DNA from: JBKHJA01 sp046538375
GTDB lineage: Bacteria; Acidobacteriota; Aminicenantia; Aminicenantales; Aminicenantaceae
Length of the DNA: 16,824 nucleotides
Direction of reading: 5' to 3'
NCBI GenBank assembly: GCA_046538375.1
Contig: JBKHJA010000053.1
Coordinates: forward strand, 1-16,824
The notes beneath the pieces are model-generated. The model did no database searches. It saw nothing but the letters and a program-made list of their open reading frames with translations, and was not told the DNA's origin. Shown here in pieces: positions 1-6,638 of the stretch (position 1 is the stretch's first letter; every line of letters begins with the position of its first letter). Position numbers and translations under genes: made by a program.

Positions 1-5
1 TTCGG

Positions 6-191
6 TTATCTTTGAATAATTTCACGGTCACTACTTTTGTCTCCTTCGAGAATTTGCTTGACTGCTTCCCGTCTTTTAGCAAAGGTGCTTAAGCTCAGAT
101 AACCCACCACCAGGGAAGGAAGCAGAATGGCCAGGAGGAAGATAAAGACGATTTTTCGCCTGGCCAGTATTCCTTGAGTGAAGATTTTCAT
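6..191 (-). CDS. Short single-TM protein, possible truncated sensor-kinase N-terminus
   Basis: This 61-residue frame starts at ATG 191-189 and stops with TAA at 8-6. It has a basic N-terminus (MKIFTQGILARRK), one hydrophobic segment at about residues 14-35, and a juxtamembrane basic stretch (FAKRREAVKQILE). That layout is what I would expect of the signal-anchor start of a membrane histidine kinase or similar sensor, but no sensor, HAMP or kinase domain follows before the stop. Only five bases remain beyond the stop, so a frameshift or a degraded gene cannot be told apart from a genuine small membrane protein. A consensus-like promoter lies upstream at 266-238, and no clear ribosome-binding site precedes the ATG. 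The function is unknown, and the sensor-kinase link is inference from resemblance only. Confidence 0.45.
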   Translation of the reverse strand: MKIFTQGILARRKIVFIFLLAILLPSLVVGYLSLSTFAKRREAVKQILEGDKSSDREIIQR

Positions 192-237
192 AGCGGATAT
201 CGAGATTTATTATGGATCCATATGCCCTTGATCAGAT

Positions 238-266
238 TATATAGAATTTAACCGTGGAAATGTCAA
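238..266 (-). promoter_or_regulatory. Sigma70-type promoter upstream of the 61-residue gene
   Basis: On the minus strand TTGACA (266-261) is separated by 17 nt from TATATA (243-238). An overlapping TATAAT (241-236) would give a 19-nt spacer. Transcription would begin near 231 and give a leader of about 40 nt to the ATG at 191. The -35 is a perfect consensus match. The element lies between the hairpin after the YibQ-like gene and the start of the next minus-strand gene, which is where a new promoter is expected. Confidence 0.6.
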
Positions 267-342
267 AAGAATGTAAAACACTGTCTCCAAATGTCAAAGA
301 GAAGATTGGATTGATGCCTTTTCATGTGGGATATATATGCAA

Positions 343-381
343 AGGGGACTATTTTTTTATAGGAGCAGAAAATAGCCCCCT
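343..381 (-). terminator. Hairpin closing the six-gene minus-strand operon
   Basis: Two 13-nt arms (343-355 and 369-381) flank a 13-nt loop, starting 12 nt after the stop codon of the YibQ-like gene. In minus-strand RNA all 13 positions pair, one of them as G-U. In plus-strand RNA that position is an A/C mismatch, so the fold favours the minus strand. The following T-run is short (TT then mixed), so it may be a weak terminator or an mRNA-stabilising hairpin. Confidence 0.5.
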
Positions 382-393
382 GTTTGTAATCCC

Positions 394-1575
394 CTATTTG
401 ACGATCTGGGAGGCGAAAACAAGCTGGAGATCATAGTCATCGGCAAGATGGAGATTTTCTCTCAACACTTTGAGTGTTTCAGGGATAGGATGGCAGATGC
501 CCAGGGCCCATCCTTCCCTTTTTGCCTGTGTAAAAAGCTCTATCAATTTCTTTTGAATATAATGTTCACCGTTCTCTGTATCTAAAAAAACCTTGCGGTA
601 AGCGGAAGGGACACCCAAGGCCCGGGCTGTTTTATAAGCCACCGTATGATTGGTGGTCCGGCTGTCGATGAAGAACAGGTTTTTCTTCTGCAAATGTTCG
701 AGGATAATCCTCATGAAAACCTGATTGGCAGTGATTTTTGAACCCATGTGGTTGTTGACTCCCACCACATGAGGAACCTGGGCCAAATTTTTTTCTACGG
801 TTTGGATGATTTCTTGCTGACTCATCTGGGAGTGGATGATCCCTTCTGTCTGGTTGTTTTCGTCCTGGCTGTTGATGGATTCCAGAGGAAGATGGAGAAT
901 CACTTCCAGACCATTTTGGCGGGCCAGGTAGGCTGTCTCTTTGGCCAGGGGACTGAAGGGAAGCACAGCAACGGTCAGAGGTTTTTTGATGGAGATTAGC
1001 TCCCTGATAGCTCTCAAGCTGTAGCCCATGTCGTCGATGATGATAGCCGCTTTGTTCTTTTCTTCTTCTGGATAAAGAGCCTTTTCTGGTCTGGCCTTTT
1101 CTTTCACACAGGAGAAAAGAAGGATGACCTTTTGCTTTTCCTTTGCTCCTATCTCCCAGAGGTAATAATTCCTGTCCTCGGTTTGTTGTTCTTCTTTTTT
1201 AACCACGGAGGCTTTGACATCAACAAGATCCTGTTCCAAGGGAGACTCAAGCTGCTGGTATTTTTTTAAGGGAAGATCAACCAGGAGATGGAAAAATCCA
1301 TGGCTGTCCTGATAATGGTCGAGAGAACGGGGTGTGATGCCGTACTGAAAAAGTTTTTCCCTCACCGTGTGCTGGAGTGGGGATTTTTCAGAGGGAGATA
1401 TATCGCGGCGGGCAAAAAGGTCAAAAACATCAAAAACATAAGACTTTTCTCCTTTCTGCCATGCGATATAATCCAGGCCCAGGGCCGAGAGAAGAGCCAC
1501 CAGGGAAAAGATGACAAAAAAGCGGGATAGATTTTTTTGGGGAGTTATCCCCGGCAGCAGGCCTTTTTTGGGCAT
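394..1575 (-). CDS. Divergent polysaccharide deacetylase family protein (YibQ type)
   Basis: This 393-residue protein has one N-terminal membrane anchor (about residues 17-36), a variable region of about 110 residues, and a C-terminal divergent polysaccharide deacetylase domain (about 175-392). Family landmarks in order are IIIDDMG (178-184), HLPLE (228-232), NNHMGS (274-279), FFIDSRTT (301-308) and GICHP (359-363). In the last motif a Cys replaces the Gly I would expect. The domain should face the periplasm. The family resembles NodB-type deacetylases, but its substrate is not established; in many diderms the gene sits beside envC and an S41 peptidase, as it does here. The start codon lies 3 nt after the S41-like gene's stop, so the two are probably co-transcribed and translationally coupled. 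It is the last gene of the operon, followed by a hairpin. The family call is firm, but enzymatic activity is not shown. Confidence 0.92.
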   Translation of the reverse strand: MPKKGLLPGITPQKNLSRFFVIFSLVALLSALGLDYIAWQKGEKSYVFDVFDLFARRDISPSEKSPLQHTVREKLFQYGITPRSLDHYQDSHGFFHLLVDLPLKKYQQLESPLEQDLVDVKASVVKKEEQQTEDRNYYLWEIGAKEKQKVILLFSCVKEKARPEKALYPEEEKNKAAIIIDDMGYSLRAIRELISIKKPLTVAVLPFSPLAKETAYLARQNGLEVILHLPLESINSQDENNQTEGIIHSQMSQQEIIQTVEKNLAQVPHVVGVNNHMGSKITANQVFMRIILEHLQKKNLFFIDSRTTNHTVAYKTARALGVPSAYRKVFLDTENGEHYIQKKLIELFTQAKREGWALGICHPIPETLKVLRENLHLADDYDLQLVFASQIVK

Positions 1576-1578
1576 GTA

Positions 1579-2712
1579 TTATATTCTGGAGAGTAGAGTC
1601 TGTGTCTGTTTCAAATAAGATTCATCAGAATGGTCGTCCCTTTTTATTTTCACATCAGGAGTAAGGCCATTCTTCCATAATGTCTTACCTGATTTTAGGT
1701 GAAAGAGGCCAGAGTTTAAAACCAAGGCACTGCCATCTTCCAGAGGAAAGAAGGTTTGCCGGGCAGCCAGACCAGGAGTGGTTTTCCCTATGATTTTGGC
1801 TCGTTTGGATTCTTTCAGTATGGCGGCCGCAGCCTCCGCAGGTCCAAGGGTTGCTTGGTTGACCCATACTATTAGGGGCAGTTTTTCCAGTGAAGGCTTT
1901 TCCGGGAGAGAAAGAATTTCTTTTTCTTCTCCTTTTTTCTGGATATAACCGATATTTTTAGCCTGGAGGAAAAGATTGGTGACGGATAAGGCTTGCTCGA
2001 GCTGGCCTTCATAACAATTTCTCAAATCCAGAACCAGAGCCTGATTCTGTTCTCTTATTTGAGGAATGAGCTTTTGGATTTGGCTCAGGCATGGAGGATA
2101 GAGGTGATGAATCTTTAATAGACCTCCTTTCTCCTTCCACCTTGAATAAGAAACCGGTCCCTCAAACAGCACTTTCCTTTCCAGGATCATGTGTTGAGTT
2201 TTTCTTCTACTTAGGATTTTGAGCTTAACCTCTCCTTTTTCTCTGTGTTTGAGCTTGAGGTTGGCTTCGATCATACTCATAGAAAGGGTTGAGGTGTTAT
2301 CGATGGAACTCACCAGGTCACCTATTTGGATTTCCGCTTTTTCTGCCGGCGAATCTTTTATGATGCCTATCACCTGAGGGAAAGAACCGTAATGCTTGTA
2401 CAGGATTATTCCTGTTTCCATGAGTTGTTTTGTTCTTTGGTTTTGGTATTTGAGCGCACTCTCCTCATCTAAATAACTGGATAGGACATCCAATGAATCC
2501 ACCAGCCCTTTAAAGGCTCCTTCCATGGTTTGGGTGGGATTTGGCTCTTCCACATAATGATTTTTGATCAGGTCGATGGCGGTCTCTAACAGCTTGAGAT
2601 CTTTTGGCTGTTTGGGAGAAAGACCGGGGAGAAAGTTCTTCTCTATCAGGAAGAAAAGAAAGAGGGCCACAAGGAAGGACAGGAGGAAAATATTTGTTCT
2701 TTTTTTGTTCAT
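1579..2712 (-). CDS. S41 (C-terminal processing peptidase-like) protein, catalytic dyad missing
   Basis: This 377-residue protein has an N-terminal signal anchor (residues 7-23), a helical N-domain with the typical YVEEP...GLVDSLD pattern (about 53-76), a PDZ-like region (about 112-170) and an S41 core (about 195-350, with LDLR at 228-231). It aligns without gaps to the CtpA active-site region, but the catalytic Ser position is Gly290 (NQATLGPAE) and the catalytic Lys, 25 residues later, is Leu315 (TTPGLAARQ). Both members of the Ser/Lys dyad are therefore absent and the protein is predicted to be proteolytically inactive. It probably acts as a periplasmic PDZ scaffold or adaptor. It lies 27 nt after the EnvC-like gene and 3 nt before the YibQ-like gene. 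AAGG in front of the ATG is a weak SD. The reading frame is intact, which suggests conservation as a pseudoenzyme rather than decay. Confidence 0.9.
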   Translation of the reverse strand: MNKKRTNIFLLSFLVALFLFFLIEKNFLPGLSPKQPKDLKLLETAIDLIKNHYVEEPNPTQTMEGAFKGLVDSLDVLSSYLDEESALKYQNQRTKQLMETGIILYKHYGSFPQVIGIIKDSPAEKAEIQIGDLVSSIDNTSTLSMSMIEANLKLKHREKGEVKLKILSRRKTQHMILERKVLFEGPVSYSRWKEKGGLLKIHHLYPPCLSQIQKLIPQIREQNQALVLDLRNCYEGQLEQALSVTNLFLQAKNIGYIQKKGEEKEILSLPEKPSLEKLPLIVWVNQATLGPAEAAAAILKESKRAKIIGKTTPGLAARQTFFPLEDGSALVLNSGLFHLKSGKTLWKNGLTPDVKIKRDDHSDESYLKQTQTLLSRI

Positions 2713-2739
2713 TTCGGCCTTAAATGAAATTTGATTTTA

Positions 2740-3939
2740 TCATCTTCTTTTCAGCCATTGCAAGGGATCCAGGGGTTTTGTCTTGTAACGTATTTCAAAG
2801 TACAGACAGAGTCCCCTCAAGGAGCTGAAATCTCCGATGAAGGCGATAGGCTGCTCACTCTTGATAAAATCACCCTTATCAACAAGGAAATCAGAGCAGT
2901 GGCCGTAAAGGGAATAATAGTTCAGTCCATGGTCGATGATGATCAGGTTGCCGTAACCTTGAAAATAATCCGCGTAGACCACTTTTCCGGGATGAACGGC
3001 TTTGACCATCATGTTGTTTTGGCCGGGGACGATTTCAATTCCGTTGTTTTTGGTGACGGTGTTGAAACGGGGATGTCTCCGCAGGCCGAAAGAGGCAGCC
3101 ACTTTACCGCCCACCGGCCAGGGGAGGTTCCCTTTTTTCTCGTAAAGGGGGATGAGGGCAAAAGGAAGGCTTATTTCCTGCTTCAACAACTTTTTTATCA
3201 GATTTTGCAGCTGTTGGGCCCGTTCTTTTAGCTCATCTAGAGTTTTGAGATGGGTTTTTCTATCCCTTTCAATTTTTGTGATCAAAGCTTTGTGCCTGTG
3301 CTCCTGTGTTTGGAGTTCTTTTCTTTTCTGATGGGCATTCTGGAGGAGGCGGGAGATTTCTCCTTTTTTCTCTTCCAGGGCTGATCGAGCTGCCTGGAGC
3401 TGGGAGAGGGTGTGCAGGTAGTCTGAGATGATTTCTTGTTGATACTGAGCCAGAAGACTCAAATTCTTACTCTCAGAAATGTAACTTCCCATATCTTCAG
3501 CGTGGAGAATAAACCTGAGATGGCTGAATTTGCCAAATTTATACAGTGTGATGAGGGTGGTGGCCATGGATTGTTTTTCTCTATCCAGCTTGGCTTCCAA
3601 AGGAGGGATGCTTTTTTTTAGAGAAGAAAGCTCTTGATTGGCCTTATTCAGCCGGATGTTATAAGCAGAAATTTCCTTTTTGATCAGGTTCTTTTGGAAG
3701 CCAATCCCATCTAAGCGGGAAAGAATGGTGGATTCTCTTTTTTCCCCTTTTTTTATGCGCGATCTGAGTTCTTCTATCTGCCGGGCTAATTTGGCCAGAC
3801 GTTTCTGGTATTCAGACACATCCTGTTGAGAAAAGCTTTCAGCGGGAAAAAAGGCCATGGCCAGAAGAACGGCCGCCAAAAGAAAGCAAGTTCTGTTCTT
3901 AAGGACTGATGGACAAGTGCGGAGACCCAAAATAATCAT
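2740..3939 (-). CDS. EnvC-like murein hydrolase activator (coiled coil plus degenerate LytM/M23 domain)
   Basis: This 399-residue protein has a signal peptide (hydrophobic about 18-32, cleavage probably after AESFS near residue 37), a long coiled coil (about 40-255), and a C-terminal LytM/M23 fold (about 271-398). The zinc and catalytic positions are altered. The HxGxD motif reads NNGIE (298-302) and the HLH motif reads CLY (378-380), while Tyr345-Gly-His347 remains. E. coli EnvC is degenerate in the same way and activates AmiA/AmiB amidases in the FtsEX complex, so the same role is inferred. I chose the start at 3939 because it follows a complete signal peptide and overlaps the upstream stop as ATGA (4 bp), a classic coupling signal. 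The frame stays open further upstream to 4350, but that part only shadows the flippase-like gene. No ftsE or ftsX lies next to it. Confidence 0.9.
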   Translation of the reverse strand: MIILGLRTCPSVLKNRTCFLLAAVLLAMAFFPAESFSQQDVSEYQKRLAKLARQIEELRSRIKKGEKRESTILSRLDGIGFQKNLIKKEISAYNIRLNKANQELSSLKKSIPPLEAKLDREKQSMATTLITLYKFGKFSHLRFILHAEDMGSYISESKNLSLLAQYQQEIISDYLHTLSQLQAARSALEEKKGEISRLLQNAHQKRKELQTQEHRHKALITKIERDRKTHLKTLDELKERAQQLQNLIKKLLKQEISLPFALIPLYEKKGNLPWPVGGKVAASFGLRRHPRFNTVTKNNGIEIVPGQNNMMVKAVHPGKVVYADYFQGYGNLIIIDHGLNYYSLYGHCSDFLVDKGDFIKSEQPIAFIGDFSSLRGLCLYFEIRYKTKPLDPLQWLKRR

Positions 3940-4880
3940 TTTCTCACAGAGTAAATGATACCCCCAACTATGCCGATGATCAATCCAAAAGCCCAATCGA
4001 TCAACCCAAAGGAAACCGCTGTTCTGGGCAGGATTCCGTAGAACTTGAATATCTCCAGATACGACCCTTCTCTTAATCCCAGACCGTTGATGGTGATGGG
4101 AACAGCCAGGATGAAAAGAACGATGGGCTGGAAGATGAAGTAATCGAGTAAACCGATACGGAGGTGAAGGGCTTTTCCTATCAGGTAGTAGTGGAGGATC
4201 ACATTGACCTGAAGGAGGAAGGCCCAGAAAAAGGCTTTGGACAGGAAAACCTTTCTGTTTCTGAAGATCAGGATGGTTTCTCTGAATGAGAGGAGCTTTT
4301 GTTTGACTTTGGTAAGGAATTTTAGGTCCGGAATTTTCTCCACTGCCCAACGGCCCGCAGGAAGAAAGAAGATGGTGGTGAGAATCAGACCGAGAATCCC
4401 CAGCAGGAGAGCCACCCAGATCACCGGAATTTTACTGGCCATATCCAGGCGGAGGAGGGAGGCAGCTAAAGCAAATACAAGAAGGACCACAATCCCGGTG
4501 AACCGGTCCACAATCACGATCGCCGATGATTTCAAAACCGAACGGGAATAGCGGCTCCCATCCCATATGCGAACCACATCCCCCCCAAACCGGGTGGGAA
4601 GAAAGTTGTTGAAGAAACCGGCCACCAGGTATGATTGGACCAGAATGCCCATAGGAACAAAATCTCCTTGAGCCCGGATGAGAACCTGCCAGCGGATGGC
4701 GCTGATAAGGAACCCGAAGAAATGAAGTAAAAAAGAGACGGCCAGCCAGAAAAGGCTGGCTCCTTTCAGCACTTCCAGGATTCCCTGGATGGATGTCTTG
4801 AATATCAAAAGCAGAGCGATGATAAAGAAACTGAAAACAAATTTGAGGACAAACAGGAATATATTTTTTCTTTTAGGCAT
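3936..4880 (-). CDS. Flippase-like / lysylphosphatidylglycerol synthase TM-region family protein (UPF0104, YbhN type)
   Basis: This 314-residue polytopic membrane protein has about eight hydrophobic segments. It carries family features such as SAIRWQVLIRAQG (about 60-72), NNFLPTRFGGDVVR (91-104, the signature loop after the second or third helix) and GLGLREGSY (264-272) before the last helices. It corresponds to the transmembrane half of MprF without the aminoacyltransferase domain. Members are proposed lipid or glycolipid flippases or glycan-precursor membrane proteins, and the substrate cannot be read from the sequence. It starts 16 nt after the alanine-symporter-like gene, and its stop overlaps the EnvC-like start (ATGA). 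Tight coupling to a peptidoglycan hydrolase activator hints at envelope biogenesis. Confidence 0.88.
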   Translation of the reverse strand: MPKRKNIFLFVLKFVFSFFIIALLLIFKTSIQGILEVLKGASLFWLAVSFLLHFFGFLISAIRWQVLIRAQGDFVPMGILVQSYLVAGFFNNFLPTRFGGDVVRIWDGSRYSRSVLKSSAIVIVDRFTGIVVLLVFALAASLLRLDMASKIPVIWVALLLGILGLILTTIFFLPAGRWAVEKIPDLKFLTKVKQKLLSFRETILIFRNRKVFLSKAFFWAFLLQVNVILHYYLIGKALHLRIGLLDYFIFQPIVLFILAVPITINGLGLREGSYLEIFKFYGILPRTAVSFGLIDWAFGLIIGIVGGIIYSVRK

Positions 4881-4896
4881 TAAAGACTGAAAAAAC

Positions 4897-6630
4897 TCAG
4901 GGCCTCTTTTTATAAAAATATTTGGTGGTCACTTTTCCCACCAGACTGCTCAGCAGGATAAGAGAGATTAAATTGGGGAAAGCCATCATGGCGTTAGCTG
5001 TATCTCCTATATACCACACAATATTGAGATGGACACCTTGAATGATGGAACCGATAAAAAGCAGTATAATAAAGGCCATCCGGTAAGGATACACAATCCT
5101 CACTCCGAAGATATACTCCAAACACTTTTCTCCATAATAGCACCACGCTAAAAGCGTGGAGTAGCCAAAAAGAAAAGAGCTCAAGGCGATGATGTATCCT
5201 CCATAGGGAATAACCGAATCGAAAGCGGCTGCGGTCAAAGCTGTTGAAGTGAGGCCTTCTGTGGCCCCGAAAGCTGCGGTTTTGAGGTACATCCCGGTGA
5301 TGACAATGGTCAGGGTGGTCAGGGTGTTGACCACGATGGTATCGATAAAGGTTCCGGTCATGGCGATCAGGCCATTTCTGGATGGATCCGCAGATTTTGA
5401 AGAGGCCTGGGCTATTCCTGCTGACCCCAGACCTGATTCGTTGGAGAGAAGCCCCCGCCGGATTCCGATGCTTATGGCCTGCCTGACCGATGTCCCCACC
5501 AGAGCTCCTCCCACAGCTTTAACAGAGAAGGCGGATTTAAAAATAACGGCAAAGGCTGCAGGAAGGTTGACAATGTTGGCCAGAATGATGACGATGGCCC
5601 CTCCGAAATAGAGGAAGATCATGGTGGGTACCAGCCTTTCTGATACGCTCCCGATTCTTTTTATGCCTCCCAGAATCACCGCTCCCACCAGAGAGGTGAT
5701 GACCAGTCCGGTCAACCAGAAGGGGACGTTAAACTGGTCATTGAAAACAAGGGCCATGGAGTTGGACTGGGCCATGTTGCCTGTCCCGAAGAGACAGGTG
5801 AAAGTACCGCAGACAGCAAAAAACATCCCCATGAATTTGGCCAGCTTCTCGTTTTTAATGCCGTTACGGGCGTAATACATGGGGCCGCCGGACATCTCTC
5901 CTCTGATATTTTTTATCCTGAACCTGACTCCCAGAAATCCTTCGGCATACTTGGTGGCCATACCCAGAAAGCCGGCGATCCACATCCACACAGGAGCTCC
6001 TGGACCACCGGTAGCGATAGCCGTGGCCACACCGGCGATATTGCCGTTGCCCACAGTGGCAGCCAGAGCTGTCATCAACGCCGCATACGGAGAAATATCT
6101 CCCTCTTCTTTTTCCGGCTTATCTTTACCCATGGCTCCCCGTAATACCATTTTCAAGGACAGGGCCAGCTTTCTCACTTGAATCAATCGAGTGAGGAAGG
6201 TTAACAGGATTCCCGTCCCCAAAAGGAGAACAAGCATCCAGGAGCCCCACATGAAATCGCTGACTTCCCGGATAAAAACGAGCGTTTTGTCGAGAAGAGA
6301 GAGTGATATGAGGAGGTTGAGCTCCAGTGTCTGTTCCTCTTCTTTTATCTCGATTTCTTTTTGTGCGGGAGTCAAGCCGTAAAGATCCATCTTGAGGATG
6401 TACTTTCCCGGCTTGAGATCACGGTAGATGAAATTTCCCTGAGGGTCGATAGTGGTTTTGGTGTATTTTTCTGCGCCTAAGGGCATGAGCAGAATGGCTC
6501 CGCGAGTGTATGGTTTTTCCTCAGGGGAAAGGGCAACTCTGCCTTTGATCTCAGCGGCGTTTAAATTGTTGATAGGGACTGCAGCTAGACACAGCAAAAG
6601 GAGAATGGAGGCCAGGAATTTTTTCTTCAT
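4897..6630 (-). CDS. Alanine/glycine:cation symporter family (AGCS) protein with N-terminal periplasmic Ig-like domain
   Basis: This 577-residue protein has a signal peptide (1 to about 25, ending NNLNAAE), then a beta-sandwich of the carboxypeptidase-regulatory/CnaB type (about 26-107) recognised by GRV, GAILLMP, IDPQGNFIYRDLKPGKY and a closing acidic strand. A full AGCS permease follows from about 115 to 577. Permease landmarks include ALAATVGNGNIAGVATA (188-204), GGPGAPVWMW (208-217) and RRGLLSNESGLGSA in the second half. AGCS proteins import alanine or glycine with Na+ or H+. Typical members begin directly at the first helix, so the roughly 110-residue secreted domain is an addition. The signal peptide and an external N-terminus would place the Ig-like domain in the periplasm. 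The ATG has a good SD (GAGGAAG) and lies 8 nt after the NSS transporter's stop. Confidence 0.9.
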   Translation of the reverse strand: MKKKFLASILLLLCLAAVPINNLNAAEIKGRVALSPEEKPYTRGAILLMPLGAEKYTKTTIDPQGNFIYRDLKPGKYILKMDLYGLTPAQKEIEIKEEEQTLELNLLISLSLLDKTLVFIREVSDFMWGSWMLVLLLGTGILLTFLTRLIQVRKLALSLKMVLRGAMGKDKPEKEEGDISPYAALMTALAATVGNGNIAGVATAIATGGPGAPVWMWIAGFLGMATKYAEGFLGVRFRIKNIRGEMSGGPMYYARNGIKNEKLAKFMGMFFAVCGTFTCLFGTGNMAQSNSMALVFNDQFNVPFWLTGLVITSLVGAVILGGIKRIGSVSERLVPTMIFLYFGGAIVIILANIVNLPAAFAVIFKSAFSVKAVGGALVGTSVRQAISIGIRRGLLSNESGLGSAGIAQASSKSADPSRNGLIAMTGTFIDTIVVNTLTTLTIVITGMYLKTAAFGATEGLTSTALTAAAFDSVIPYGGYIIALSSFLFGYSTLLAWCYYGEKCLEYIFGVRIVYPYRMAFIILLFIGSIIQGVHLNIVWYIGDTANAMMAFPNLISLILLSSLVGKVTTKYFYKKRP

Positions 6631-6638
6631 TGCTTCCT

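Noticed and set aside
254..436. A 60-codon plus-strand frame near the left end
   Set aside because: No SD or recognisable motif; it overlaps the hairpin and the end of the YibQ-like gene and looks like chance.
2731..3231. A 166-codon plus-strand frame antisense to the EnvC-like gene
   Set aside because: The opposite strand encodes a recognisable LytM domain; the plus frame is a shadow without family features.
3940..4350. An in-frame N-terminal extension of 137 codons in front of the EnvC-like protein
   Set aside because: It lies entirely antisense-free but out of frame within the well-supported flippase-like gene, has low-complexity Pro/His/Arg composition, and precedes a complete signal peptide whose ATG overlaps the upstream stop as ATGA.
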